A program made the translations under genes and the position numbers. Positions 44,275 through 53,155 of a stretch of 64,000 bases of DNA are shown here, piece by piece. The stretch covers positions 27,045 to 91,044 of the forward strand of contig JASHRF010000010.1 in NCBI GenBank assembly GCA_030037545.1. Direction: 5' to 3'. This stretch comes from Acidobacteriaceae bacterium (GTDB taxonomy: Bacteria > Acidobacteriota > Terriglobia > Terriglobales > Acidobacteriaceae). Position 1 is the first letter of the stretch. Each line of letters begins with the position of its first letter. Under the pieces are notes generated by a model. It had not been told where the DNA came from, did not search any database, and saw nothing but the letters and a program-made list of their open reading frames with translations.

Positions 44275-44612
44275 ATCCTGAGGCGAAGCCGAAGGATCTG
44301 CGGTTGTTCTTCGTCACATCTTGTTCCGGCGTCTCAGTGTACGATGGGGCCGATGCATGAGGTCTCCTAACTGCGATCGCCTCGTCTGGTTTGAGAGCCA
44401 CCAGGATGTGCAAACTGCCATCGCTCGGGAGAAGAGCTGAAAGGTTGGAGACGAGCCCGAAAAATCGCACTGATCGAATCAGTGAATCCGACGTGGGCCG
44501 ACCTCAGCCGGGACTGGTACGACGTAGAGCCCGCCGACTACCGCAGAGCGCTCGACCGAATGAACTCATGAAAGACAGCCGCAGATCCTTCGGCTTCGCC
44601 TCAGGATGACAG
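44271..44612. repeat. 340-bp unit bounded by perfect 34-bp inverted repeats
   Basis: Bases 44271-44304 (core CCTGAGGCGAAGCCGAAGGA) are the exact reverse complement of 44579-44612 (core TCCTTCGGCTTCGCCTCAGG). They enclose the GIY-YIG remnant. The size, end symmetry and small nuclease cargo look like a mobilisable palindromic element. No direct target-site duplication is obvious outside the arms. Confidence 0.8.
44358..44569 (+). pseudogene. Frameshifted GIY-YIG-family nuclease remnant
   Basis: Two overlapping frames join into the C-terminal part of a small GIY-YIG (UvrC/URI-like) protein: CDRLVWFESHQDVQTAIAREK in one frame, then, after a one- or two-base slip near 44440, LKGWRRARKIALIESVNPTW and ADLSRDWYDVE in another. 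That order (LVWFES...AI.REK..KGWRR.KK..LIE..NP.W.DL) is the usual C-terminal half of such proteins. The GIY and YIG strands at the N-terminus are missing. It is therefore inactive as it stands. Confidence 0.72.
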
Positions 44613-44762
44613 CGTGTGGTGGGTGGGAGCATGGATTTGGCCTTCCGCTCCGCTTCGTCCACATGCGATCCTCCCCATCCGCCGGAGATTCCGAGCCGGC
44701 AAGAGCCGGATGATGATCACTCAGGCGGGATGGCGCGTCATGATTGGAGGGATTCTCCGGAG

Positions 44763-45842
44763 CTACGGCTCGGTAGCCTGAGCGGTCTGGCGCGGGCGTT
44801 GCGAGGGGAAATAGCCCGTGCGAGTGCGGACTTCCAGCTTGCCCATTCCTTTGGCTTTGGCGATGACCTCGACGCGCCTGAATCCGGGTACTGTCATGGG
44901 CTTGGACGACCGGTAGCCGAGAGTGTACTGGGTGCGGATATCGCGCGCCGCCTCTGCCGCCACCTGATCTACCTGCTCCACGTTCTTGGGAAAAAACGCC
45001 ATGCCACCGGTCTCGCTGGAGAGCAGTTCCAGAGCCTGGCGCGCGCGCCGCACTTCGCCCCGGTCCATCTCATCGCCGAAGAGCAAGCCGATGGAGTAGA
45101 TGGTCGGGCCGGAAAGCTCCTGGACACGGCGGATGGTCTGTTCCAGGTTCAAGCTGGAAGCATTGTCCTCGCCGTCGGTGATTACGATCAGAACCTGCTT
45201 GGGACGCTTGGCGTCGGCGGCCAGCTTATCGGCCGAGGCCGCCACCGCATCGTAGAGCGCCGTGCCGCCGCGGGAATCGATGTGGGAAAGCCCGTCGCGC
45301 AGCTTGTTGATATTAGAAGTGAAATCCTGATCGATGAATGCCTCGTCGGAGAAGTTCACCACGAAGGCTTCGTCGCCGGGATTGGAGGCTTCGACCAGAT
45401 CAAGGGCCGCCTTGTTGACCGCCGGCCGCTTCCTGTACATGGATCCGGAATTGTCGATGATGAGGCCCATGGAAACCGGAAGATCGGTGTGCTGGAAGCT
45501 GAGGATGTTCTGCTTGACGCCATCCTCGTAGACTTCAAAGTCGTCCTTGGTCAGGTTCTGGACCAACTGCGAGCCGCTGACCACGGTGGCATTGAGCACC
45601 ACTTCTTCGACATTGGTTTTGAGCACGAAGCCCTGGACGCCCTGCTTTTGCAAAGGAACGTTGGGGGCCGGCTGTGCGGCATCGGGCGACCGCACCGGGT
45701 CGGTATCGACGGTAAGCGATGGCGCCGCCTGGCCCGGCGCAGCGGATTGTTGCGGCAACGCGGTTGCCCGCAGCAGCGGCGTCGCCGACAGTAAGAGTAG
45801 CGCTGCACCGGTAGAAAGCCTGAATCTATTGAAGAGGCGCAT
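44763..45842 (-). CDS. Secreted VWFA-related (Acidobacterial domain) protein, copy 1
   Basis: 359 residues from ATG 45842 (45860 is an alternative; both overlap the upstream gene, and neither has a clear Shine-Dalgarno sequence). A signal peptide (STGAALLLLSATPLLRATA) precedes a Gln/Pro linker. The domain has the Acidobacterial VWA pattern: LVQNLTKDDFEVYEDGVKQN, then SMGLIIDNSGSMYRK with the DxSxS metal-ion-dependent adhesion site, TALYDAVAASADKL, VLIVITDGEDNAS and LGYRSSKP near the end. These proteins are exported adhesion or scaffold modules of unknown partner. It is paralogous to and co-transcribed with the next gene. Confidence 0.88.
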   Translation of the reverse strand: MRLFNRFRLSTGAALLLLSATPLLRATALPQQSAAPGQAAPSLTVDTDPVRSPDAAQPAPNVPLQKQGVQGFVLKTNVEEVVLNATVVSGSQLVQNLTKDDFEVYEDGVKQNILSFQHTDLPVSMGLIIDNSGSMYRKRPAVNKAALDLVEASNPGDEAFVVNFSDEAFIDQDFTSNINKLRDGLSHIDSRGGTALYDAVAASADKLAADAKRPKQVLIVITDGEDNASSLNLEQTIRRVQELSGPTIYSIGLLFGDEMDRGEVRRARQALELLSSETGGMAFFPKNVEQVDQVAAEAARDIRTQYTLGYRSSKPMTVPGFRRVEVIAKAKGMGKLEVRTRTGYFPSQRPRQTAQATEP

Positions 45843-46902
45843 AGTAACCAGTACGTGCATAAACAGTCAGCGGGGGCAGCCCAGGCGGCGGATTTACCTT
45901 TACTTTTACTTTACGCCATTTGCCGTCGCGGGCCAGGTCGCTGGGCCGGTAGCCAATCACATATTGGTTGCGCAATTCGGTGGAGATTTTCTCGGCGATA
46001 TCGCTCAGCTCGTCGATATCGTCCACCTGGAACATGCGGCCGCCGCTCTCTTCGCAGATGGTTTCGAGCAACTGCGGTCCCATGCGCTCTTCAGGGGTGG
46101 GAGCATAGGGGTCGAAGATGCCCATGGCATAAATCTGCACGTTGGACTCGCGGACCTTGGCGCGCAGTTCCCCTTCGGTAAAGCGCGAGCGGTTATCGCC
46201 GCCGTCGGAAACGATCAGCAGCGCCTTGCGCTCGTGCCTGGCTTCCCTCATTTTCACAAGGCCATAGTAGATGGCGTCGAGCAGCGCGGTGCGGTGGCCG
46301 GCGTGCACCGTGGCCAGCCGCGCCCCGATTTCATCCACCGAGCTGGTAAAGTCCTCGATCAGTTCCGGACGGTCGTTGAACCCGATGACAAAATACTCAT
46401 CCTGAGGGTTGGAGGTCTTGATGAACTGCAGAATCGACTCCTTGGCGCGTACCAGCTTGGACGACATGGATCCGGAAAGGTCAAGAATGATGCCGATGGA
46501 GACGGGCGCGTCTTCGCAGGCAAAGCTGGTGATCTTCTGCTGTCCATTGTTCTCAAAGACCTGGAAATCCTCCTGTTCGAGGCCGGTGACCAGGCGGTTC
46601 ATGGGATCGGTGACCGTTACCGGAACCAGCACCAGGTCCGCATTCATGCGGATGAACGATCCAGGATGCAGGCGGAGGGCGTCTGCGCCGGTGTCCGGAG
46701 GCGCTTCCGCGTCCTTCGGCTCCGTGGCGGGCGCAGTGGTAGTGCCGGGCGGATTGACATGGACCTGGTTCAGCTGGTCCTGAGCGGAGGCTTGCGTTGC
46801 GGCCGCAAACAGCGCCAGCACGCAAATCCACAGGAGCACAAGAAGCGAACGCCCGTGTCCGCCTCCTGGGGGCCCGACGCGCTGGAGGGGAAGGTTCGTC
46901 AT
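45826..46902 (-). CDS. Secreted VWFA-related (Acidobacterial domain) protein, copy 2
   Basis: 358 residues from ATG 46902. The signal peptide is SLLVLLWICVLALFAAATQASA. The VWA domain follows the same plan as its neighbour: PMNRLVTGLEQEDFQVFENN, SIGIILDLSGSMSSK (DxSxS site), TALLDAIYYGLVKMREA, ALLIVSDGGDNRSR and QYVIGYRPSD. Its 3' end overlaps the start of copy 1, so the pair forms a translationally coupled tandem duplication. By eye the two VWA domains share the motifs but are otherwise clearly diverged. Confidence 0.88.
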   Translation of the reverse strand: MTNLPLQRVGPPGGGHGRSLLVLLWICVLALFAAATQASAQDQLNQVHVNPPGTTTAPATEPKDAEAPPDTGADALRLHPGSFIRMNADLVLVPVTVTDPMNRLVTGLEQEDFQVFENNGQQKITSFACEDAPVSIGIILDLSGSMSSKLVRAKESILQFIKTSNPQDEYFVIGFNDRPELIEDFTSSVDEIGARLATVHAGHRTALLDAIYYGLVKMREARHERKALLIVSDGGDNRSRFTEGELRAKVRESNVQIYAMGIFDPYAPTPEERMGPQLLETICEESGGRMFQVDDIDELSDIAEKISTELRNQYVIGYRPSDLARDGKWRKVKVKVNPPPGLPPLTVYARTGYYAPLQ

Positions 46903-47226
46903 GACGCTGCACCCTGAGGTTGAAGGCGATAGTACCACGAACGGCGCACCTTCGGCACACCTCGGAACCCTGTCTGGAACCCCCGCATACCGGGTTTGCC
47001 CGGCCTGTTGCCCAGCGAGCGTTGGGATACAATCGACCCTGAGCGGTTATTCGGTCGGCCATGCGTGAAAGCCACTGTGCCGCCTTTACTTTCCAGGGCG
47101 GGATTCAACGAACAAGCCCGCTGGGAAACTGAAATTGGGAAAAATCGCATACAAGGCGCCGGCCTCATCTTGATCGGAGCTTAAACCGGAGCCAAATTCG
47201 CTGCATCGGAGAGCAAGACCGCCTTC
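46903..47226. other. Divergent intergenic region
   Basis: 324 bases between the VWA pair (minus) and the DUF1015 gene (plus). It should contain promoters for both. A TACAAT hexamer at 47028-47033 is a possible plus-strand -10 box, but no good -35 partner is at the right distance. No RNA gene or repeat is seen. Confidence 0.4.
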
Positions 47227-48576
47227 ATGGCCCGCATCTATCCGTTTCTCGCCTGGCGCTATCATCCTTCCGCTGTCCGCCTGGATGACGTGGTCACCCA
47301 GCCTTACGACAAAATCTCTCCGGCCATGCAGCAGGCTTACTACCAGCGAAGCCCTTATAACCTGGTCCGGATCATCCTCGGCCTGCCTGAACTCTTTGAC
47401 GCGGAAAAGGGAGAAAGCGTATATACCCGCGCAGCCCGGGATTTCAGGGCCTGGCGCGAGCAGGGCGTGCTGGTTCAGGAGGTTGAGCCGTGCATCTTTG
47501 CCTATGCCCAGCGCTTCACGGTCCCGGGAACTGCGATCGTCAAGGAGCGCCGCGGTTTCATTGCCCTGGGCAAGCTGCAGGAGTACTCAGAACAGGTGGT
47601 TTTCCGTCACGAGCAGACGCTTTCCAAACCCAAAAGCGACCGGCTTAACCTGCTAAGAGCCACACGCGCGCATTTTGGCCAGATTTTCATGCTCTATTCC
47701 GATCCGGCGGGCAGCGTGGATAAGATTCTTTTCGAGTCCAGCGGCCCGGCGGATGCCGAAGTGACCGATGAATATGGCGTTCTGCACCGGCTTTGGCGAG
47801 TGAACGATCCTGCGACTCTCCGCCTGCTCACTTCGGCCATGGCGGACAAGAAGCTGATCATTGCCGACGGCCACCATCGCTACGAGACGGCGCTGAATTA
47901 CTCGCGCCCATACGCGGTTGAATATGCGGCCAGAAATGGTTCGGAAATCCCGGGCAAAGGCGAATACAGCGCCGGATATCTGGCGAAACCGGCATTTCCC
48001 GAGGCTGCAGCCATGATGACCTTCGTCAATATGGATTCCGACGGGCTTGTCATCCTGCCTACACATAGAGTGGTTCATGGGCTCGATGATTTCGACGCGG
48101 CAGCGTTTGCGGGCTCCGCGGGGGAATTCTTTACCGTTAAGAAATTACCGGTGTCGGATGCAGCGGCCTGCATGGAGACGTTGACGGCGCAAAAGGGGAC
48201 CGCATTTGTGGCTGTCAGTCGAACCGGCGCCTTCCTGCTTCATGCAAGACCCAACGCCGTAGCCGCCGCTCTGGCCGGGATTCCAGAGCGCCAGCACAAA
48301 TTGGACCTGACGCAGCTTCACGCGCTCCTTCTGGACCGGGTGTTGGGGCTCGATGCCGAGAAGGTTCGCGAGCAGACCAATCTCCGCTACCTGCGCGACG
48401 CCGGGGAGGCCGTCGACCAGGTGCAACGAGGTGAAGCCGACTTGGTCTTCCTCACCAATCCGGTCACCATGGATCAGCTTCGCGAAGTGGCGTTCGCGGG
48501 GGAAGTGATGCCGCAGAAATCCACCGATTTTTATCCCAAGCTCCTCAGCGGCCTGGCCATTTATGCGCTGGAGTAG
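47227..48576 (+). CDS. DUF1015-family protein
   Basis: 449 residues, a normal length for this widespread family of unknown function. Diagnostic pieces are IYPFLAWRYHPSAV, VVTQPYDKISPAMQQAYY, SPYNLVRIILG, VFRHEQTLSKPKSDRLNLL, and ADGHHRYETALNY, the best conserved motif and a likely active site. There is no signal peptide, so it acts in the cytoplasm. The next gene, a cell-wall amidase, starts inside its last codons (14-base overlap). The family is common in Acidobacteriota and anaerobes, and no reaction has been assigned with certainty. Confidence 0.9.
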   Translation: MARIYPFLAWRYHPSAVRLDDVVTQPYDKISPAMQQAYYQRSPYNLVRIILGLPELFDAEKGESVYTRAARDFRAWREQGVLVQEVEPCIFAYAQRFTVPGTAIVKERRGFIALGKLQEYSEQVVFRHEQTLSKPKSDRLNLLRATRAHFGQIFMLYSDPAGSVDKILFESSGPADAEVTDEYGVLHRLWRVNDPATLRLLTSAMADKKLIIADGHHRYETALNYSRPYAVEYAARNGSEIPGKGEYSAGYLAKPAFPEAAAMMTFVNMDSDGLVILPTHRVVHGLDDFDAAAFAGSAGEFFTVKKLPVSDAAACMETLTAQKGTAFVAVSRTGAFLLHARPNAVAAALAGIPERQHKLDLTQLHALLLDRVLGLDAEKVREQTNLRYLRDAGEAVDQVQRGEADLVFLTNPVTMDQLREVAFAGEVMPQKSTDFYPKLLSGLAIYALE

Positions 48577-49264
48577 GCTGGGGGCGGTGCTAGCTGCAGT
48601 GATCCCCGCTGTGGCGCTCGCGCAGTCTCCGCCCGCTCCCGGTTCCCGCTTTGTGGTGGTGCTGGATGCGGCCCATGGAGGCGACGATGCCGGGGCAAAA
48701 CTGCTGGGCCCGGATGGCAGCGCCGAGCTGGAAAAGGACTATACGCTGGCGCTCAGCGTGCGGCTGCGCTCGTTGCTGGCGGCTCGCGGCATCAGCGTGG
48801 TGACGACCCGCGAATCCGACGTTACACTCGACGCGCAGCGCCGCGCCGAGATTGCGAACCATGCCGGCGCGCAGGCCTGTCTTTCGCTGCACGCAGCCAT
48901 GAGCGGCTCCGGCGTTCATCTGTTTATCTCCTCGCTGTCTCCAGCCCAGCACGCCACCTTCGTTCCCTGGAAGACAGCGCAGGCCGCGTGGACGCCGCGC
49001 AGCATCGCGCTGGCCGGCATGCTCAACTCCGCCCTGGCGCATTCGGGGTTGAAGGTTACGATTGGCCGTACCGCACTGACTATGATCGACAGCATGACCT
49101 GCCCGGCGGTTGCCGTGGAGGTTGCGCCCGAGCAGGCGGCTGGTTCCTCGGGGCCATCCGGCGGCATTGGCGACTCCGCGTACCAGGCGCAGGTAGCTGA
49201 GGCCATCGCCGCCGGTTTGCTGGAGTGGCGCGCGACCACTCCCGCGGAGGGACAGAATCCATGA
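48563..49264 (+). CDS. N-acetylmuramoyl-L-alanine amidase (Amidase_3)
   Basis: 233 residues with a signal peptide (LGAVLAAVIPAVALA). It is a periplasmic zinc enzyme that cuts the bond between muramic acid and the stem peptide. Zinc and catalytic residues appear in order: VVLDAAHGGDDAGA (His), SAELEKDYTLALSVR (Glu), LSLHAAMSGSGVHLF (His) and VAVEVAPEQ (catalytic Glu). The segment between strands is short, without the autoinhibitory helix of AmiB/C-type enzymes. It overlaps DUF1015 at the 5' side and the GerMN gene by ATGA at the 3' side, so it is in an operon. Confidence 0.9.
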   Translation: MRWSRLGAVLAAVIPAVALAQSPPAPGSRFVVVLDAAHGGDDAGAKLLGPDGSAELEKDYTLALSVRLRSLLAARGISVVTTRESDVTLDAQRRAEIANHAGAQACLSLHAAMSGSGVHLFISSLSPAQHATFVPWKTAQAAWTPRSIALAGMLNSALAHSGLKVTIGRTALTMIDSMTCPAVAVEVAPEQAAGSSGPSGGIGDSAYQAQVAEAIAAGLLEWRATTPAEGQNP

Positions 49265-49917
49265 TCCCCCGCTATCAAACCGTGCTCTTCGTCATTCTGC
49301 TCGCGGCCTCGATGGTGATGGGGGCGGTGCTATGGCAACTGCGCGACCGCGCCCACCAGCGGCTGCTTGCGGGCGAGGATTCGGCGCCCACGCGCGCCCC
49401 GGAAGTGGCTCCCGTGGAGCAGGCTACGCTGATGGTCGCCAATGACGCCGACGATTCGCTCGAGACACGCATTCTCTCGCTGCCACTCCCTGCGGGGCCG
49501 ACCGGCCGCGCGCGCGCCGTGCTGGGCAGGCTTCTGGACCTCTACGCCGCGGCCGGCGCTGCGCATCCGGTTCCCGGCGGCGCACAAGCGATCGCAGATG
49601 TTTTCCTGTTGCCCGCGAAACACAGCTCCGACGCTCAATCAAGCGCCGGCGGCGGGTCACGTCCCGCTTCCGGCGAGGGGCTTGCAGTGGTCAACCTGAC
49701 CGGAGCGTTCGCAAGCAGTCATCCCAGCGGCATTGAAACCGAGGCGCTGACGATTCTCTCCATCTGCGCGACACTGCGCGCGAACCTGCCACAGGTGAGT
49801 GAAGTGCGATTCCTGGTTGACGGCCAGCCGCGCGCCACACTGGCCGGCCACGCCGACTTGACCCGCACCTATTTGACCAGCGAGCCCACGGGACCGGCCG
49901 GAGGCGACCAGCCGTGA
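49261..49917 (+). CDS. Membrane-anchored GerMN-domain protein
   Basis: 218 residues; the ATG at 49261 overlaps the amidase stop (ATGA). An N-terminal anchor (TVLFVILLAASMVMGAVLW) is followed by a single GerMN domain: TLMVANDADDSLETRIL, ARAVLGRLLDLYAA, AIADVFLLP, LAVVNLTGAFASSHPSGIET and VSEVRFLVDGQPRATLAGH. GerMN domains were first seen in the GerM spore protein and are often coupled to amidases in non-spore-formers, where they bind or position peptidoglycan enzymes. That fits the neighbour here. The amidase-GerMN pair probably acts together on the cell wall. Confidence 0.85.
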   Translation: MIPRYQTVLFVILLAASMVMGAVLWQLRDRAHQRLLAGEDSAPTRAPEVAPVEQATLMVANDADDSLETRILSLPLPAGPTGRARAVLGRLLDLYAAAGAAHPVPGGAQAIADVFLLPAKHSSDAQSSAGGGSRPASGEGLAVVNLTGAFASSHPSGIETEALTILSICATLRANLPQVSEVRFLVDGQPRATLAGHADLTRTYLTSEPTGPAGGDQP

Positions 49918-51377
49918 CGCGAATGAAGAGGATTTCCGGTTGGGCGGCGTTGCTCGGCTCGGCTCTCGCGTTGCGGATCGGGCTGGCTCTGGCCTCGCCC
50001 AACATCTTTTACCCCGATGAGATTTTTCAAACCCTGGAGCCGGCGCACAGGCTGGCGTTTGGGTACGGCATAATTTCCTGGGAGTGGAGGCTGGGGATTC
50101 GCTCCTGGGTGTTTCCTGCATTCCTGGCCGGAATCATGCGCATCTCGGCGTGGCTGGGGCCGGGTTCTTCAGGATACATTTTGGGGACGACGATCGTACT
50201 GTCGCTAATTTCCTTGACGGCGGTGTGGTTTGGATATGCGTGGGCCAAGCGCGCCAGCGGCACGCCGGCGGCAGTTGTTGCGGCTGTGGCCTGCTCCTTC
50301 TACTTCGGGCTGGTTTACTTCGCCCCTAAAGCGCTCAGCGAAGTGGTTGCCGCGCACGTGATGCTGCCCGGGTTGTACCTGGGCGTCTATGGCCGGGAGC
50401 GGAGAGAAAGGAGGCGGCTCTTTCTGGCGGGGCTGTTTTGCGGGCTGGCTGCATGTCTGCGGATTCAATTACTGCCTGCCCTGGCGTTTGCGCTGGTGTA
50501 CTTTTGTTATCCTCGATGGCGCCAGAGAATTCCCGCCGTGGCGGCCGGAGTGTCGGTCCCTGTGCTTCTGTTCGGGGTGGTGGATTGGATCACGTGGTCA
50601 TATCCGTGGCAGTCGTTTTTCCGGTATTATGCGGCCAACATTCGGGGTGTCGGCAGGCTGTTCCCGGTTCAGCCGTGGTACTGGTACATGCTGGCACTCG
50701 TGGCCCTGGTCGGCCCAGCGGTCCTGCTGCTTTTTCACGGCGCCAGGCGTAGCTCGTTCCTGGCCATTTTTTGCGCCATCATCGTCATTTCGCATAGCGC
50801 GATTCCGCACAAGGAAATTCGGTTTATTTATCCGGTCCTTGCACCGGCCATCACACTGGCTGCGATGGGAATTGCGGATCTTCTCGACGAAATCAAGGGG
50901 CGCTCGAGGCTCGTCGCCGATCCTAAATGGGTTGTGGCGACCGGCGTGACGTTCTTCCTGATCTCTTCGGCTTTGCTGGCGGCGATGTGTACAGGCTGGT
51001 ATCGAGCGCGATGGGGCAAGGAGGCCTTCGCTCGCCTCAGCCATAATTCAGGATTGTGCGGAGTGGGGATTTACGCGCCGACTCAAGGAGAGGGACCGAC
51101 TTGGGGGGAATCCGGAGGATACTCATACCTCCATCGCGATGTGCCGATCATTCCGGTGGAGAGCGCCGCGCAACTTGCGCAGGACGCTCCGCAGTTCAAC
51201 GCTTTGATCGCGAAGCGCGACTCACGCGGCATTCCTGCCGGGTTCGCACCATCGCAATGCTGGAGTGGGGTGTGCCTGCTGGAGCGCGCAGGAACCTGCA
51301 CAGCTCCGCAACCTGGCGAGGATCTGAATGCGTACCTGGCAAGAGGCGGCGTGAGGGAGCCTACTTCGGTTCCATAA
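49914..51377 (+). CDS. GT22-like membrane glycosyltransferase (Alg9/PIG-B type)
   Basis: 487 residues from GTG 49914, which overlaps the preceding stop (GTGA) and has GGAGG nine bases upstream; ATG 49923 is an alternative. About ten hydrophobic helices are present. The first loop NIFYPDEIFQTLEPAHRLAF, followed by GIISWEWRLGIRSWVFP, is the GT22 mannosyltransferase signature (HPDE..Q..E..H...G.G..TWEW). It carries the catalytic Asp-Glu. The HKEIRF motif appears as ISHSAIPHKEIRFIYPV. Such enzymes use polyprenyl-phosphate sugars at the outer face of the inner membrane. Bacterial acceptors are unknown; an envelope glycan is likely from the operon. Confidence 0.85.
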   Translation: MTRMKRISGWAALLGSALALRIGLALASPNIFYPDEIFQTLEPAHRLAFGYGIISWEWRLGIRSWVFPAFLAGIMRISAWLGPGSSGYILGTTIVLSLISLTAVWFGYAWAKRASGTPAAVVAAVACSFYFGLVYFAPKALSEVVAAHVMLPGLYLGVYGRERRERRRLFLAGLFCGLAACLRIQLLPALAFALVYFCYPRWRQRIPAVAAGVSVPVLLFGVVDWITWSYPWQSFFRYYAANIRGVGRLFPVQPWYWYMLALVALVGPAVLLLFHGARRSSFLAIFCAIIVISHSAIPHKEIRFIYPVLAPAITLAAMGIADLLDEIKGRSRLVADPKWVVATGVTFFLISSALLAAMCTGWYRARWGKEAFARLSHNSGLCGVGIYAPTQGEGPTWGESGGYSYLHRDVPIIPVESAAQLAQDAPQFNALIAKRDSRGIPAGFAPSQCWSGVCLLERAGTCTAPQPGEDLNAYLARGGVREPTSVP

Positions 51378-51425
51378 ACGTAGCGGCGGGGAACGGGTTC
51401 CTGTCAAACGATTAGACTGAGAGAA

Positions 51426-52262
51426 ATGCCCTCAACCATCGGCGTATTCGACTCCGGATTCGGCGGATTGACGGTGCTGCGCGCGCTTCTGCACCGGCTG
51501 CCGAAAGCGCGGTTTGCGTTTCTGGGCGATACGGCCCGCCTGCCCTACGGCTCGAAATCGCGCCGCACCATCGCACGCTACGCCGCGCAGAGCGCGCGCT
51601 TCCTGGTGCGCGAGCAGGGCGCGGAGTTCCTGGTGATTGCCTGCAACACCGCCAGCGCGCTGGCGCTGGACGCCATTCAGGACGCGGTGCCTTCGGTGCC
51701 GGTGCTGGGCGTCATCGAGCCGGGCGCTGCCGCGGCGCATGCTGCCTCAAAGACCCGCGACGTGCTGGTCGTGGCCACCGACGCCACTGTCCAGAGCCAC
51801 GCCTATACCACTGCCTGCCTTGCCCAGGGGCTGCGCGCTTTTGAAATGGCCTGCCCGCTCCTGGTTCCGCTGGTGGAAGAAGGCTGGACAAACCATGCCG
51901 TTACCGCCGAGGTGATTCGCATTTATCTCGATGAGCTGCTGGCCACGGCACGGAGCGGCGGATTTACGCCCGACACTCTGGTCCTGGGGTGCACGCATTA
52001 CCCGCTCTTGCGTCCCATGATCGAACAGATCATGGCCAGCATTGCTCCCGCCGCCATGCAGGTGATCGACTCCGCGGAATCCACTGCCGAAGCCGCCGCG
52101 CGGCGATTTGACGGAGGGGCGATGGGAGCGGGCACGGGCGCAGATGCGCGGGCGCAGGTCCGCTGCTTTGCCACCGACTCGGTGGATAAGTTCGAGCGCC
52201 TCGGATCGCGGTTTCTGGGCCAGCCGGTCGGCCCCGTCGAGCTGGTCGACCTGGGTGGCTGA
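51426..52262 (+). CDS. murI: Glutamate racemase
   Basis: 278 residues. Converts L- to D-glutamate for peptidoglycan stem peptides in the cytoplasm, using two cysteines and no cofactor. Both catalytic Cys are in place: Cys73 in VIACNTASALALD and Cys189 in LVLGCTHYPLL. The N-terminal IGVFDSGFGGLTVLRAL and the LGDTARLPYGSKS loop complete the signature. The last 60 residues are slightly longer than in the shortest homologues. It lies upstream of fabI by 99 bases and downstream of the cell-wall group. A TAGACT hexamer just before the gene (51412-51417) may be a -10 box. Confidence 0.96.
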   Translation: MPSTIGVFDSGFGGLTVLRALLHRLPKARFAFLGDTARLPYGSKSRRTIARYAAQSARFLVREQGAEFLVIACNTASALALDAIQDAVPSVPVLGVIEPGAAAAHAASKTRDVLVVATDATVQSHAYTTACLAQGLRAFEMACPLLVPLVEEGWTNHAVTAEVIRIYLDELLATARSGGFTPDTLVLGCTHYPLLRPMIEQIMASIAPAAMQVIDSAESTAEAAARRFDGGAMGAGTGADARAQVRCFATDSVDKFERLGSRFLGQPVGPVELVDLGG

Positions 52263-52361
52263 CCCTGCATCCTGCGCAGTTTCGCTCTGGTATTCTCAAA
52301 ATTGACGACAGCTCCACTGTTCCCCCCTTTTGCAACGAATTCCCGGAGGCTTCCAGAAAGC

Positions 52362-53129
52362 ATGATCGATTTGGCGGGCAAGACGGCCGTGGTTTTCGGG
52401 CTGGCCAACAAGCGTTCCATTGCCTGGGCGATTGCCCAAAAGCTGCACGCGGCTGGCGCCACCGTGGCCGGCTGCTACCAGAACGAGCGCATGAAGCTGG
52501 AAGCCGAGGACCTGATCCGCGAGCTGCCCGGTGCAACCGGCTTCCAGTGCGACGTTGCCAACGACCAGGAGGTCGAAACTGTTTTTGCGGCGTTCCGGGA
52601 GAAGTACGGCAAGATCGATGCTCTCGTGCATGCCATCGCTTATGCGCCGGCCGAGGATCTGCGCGGAGAGTTCATCAATACCAGCCGCGAGGGTTTCCGC
52701 ATTGCTCACGAAGTGAGCGTATATTCTCTGATCGCCTTGAGCCGCGCCGTTGCGCCGCTGATGACCGAAGGCGGCAGCATCATGACGCTCACCTACTACG
52801 CCGCCGAGAAAGTGGTGCCCAACTACAACGTGATGGCGTTGGCCAAGGCCTCGCTCGAAGCCACGGTGCGCTACCTGGCCTGGAATCTCGGACCCAAAAA
52901 TATTCGCGTGAACGCCATCTCTGCCGGACCAATCAAGACGCTCGCGGCACGCGGCATCGGCTCCATGGGCGACATGCTGAAGGCGGCAGCGGATCGCGCG
53001 CCGCTGCATCGCAACGTGGACCAGCTTGAAGTGGGCGGAGCGGCGCTGTTCCTGGCCAGCGATCTGTCCAGCGCCATCACCGGCGAGACAATCTACGTGG
53101 ATTGCGGCTACAACATCATGGGATTCTAG
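52362..53129 (+). CDS. fabI: Enoyl-[acyl-carrier-protein] reductase [NADH], FabI type
   Basis: 255 residues from ATG 52362, with GGAGG 12 bases upstream; the frame is open to 52302 but the extension is not protein-like. FabI performs the last reduction in each fatty-acid elongation cycle. The SDR Rossmann start is GKTAVVFGLANKRSIAWAIA. FabI-specific features include AIAYAPAEDL, TLTYYAAEKVVPNYNVMALAK with Tyr145/Tyr155 and Lys162, and RVNAISAGPIKTLAARGI (the triclosan/isoniazid-site region). The C-terminus ETIYVDCGYNIMG is typical. Complete and presumably functional. Confidence 0.96.
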   Translation: MIDLAGKTAVVFGLANKRSIAWAIAQKLHAAGATVAGCYQNERMKLEAEDLIRELPGATGFQCDVANDQEVETVFAAFREKYGKIDALVHAIAYAPAEDLRGEFINTSREGFRIAHEVSVYSLIALSRAVAPLMTEGGSIMTLTYYAAEKVVPNYNVMALAKASLEATVRYLAWNLGPKNIRVNAISAGPIKTLAARGIGSMGDMLKAAADRAPLHRNVDQLEVGGAALFLASDLSSAITGETIYVDCGYNIMGF

Positions 53130-53155
53130 CCGTTCAGTTCGCCGGAAAATTCCGG

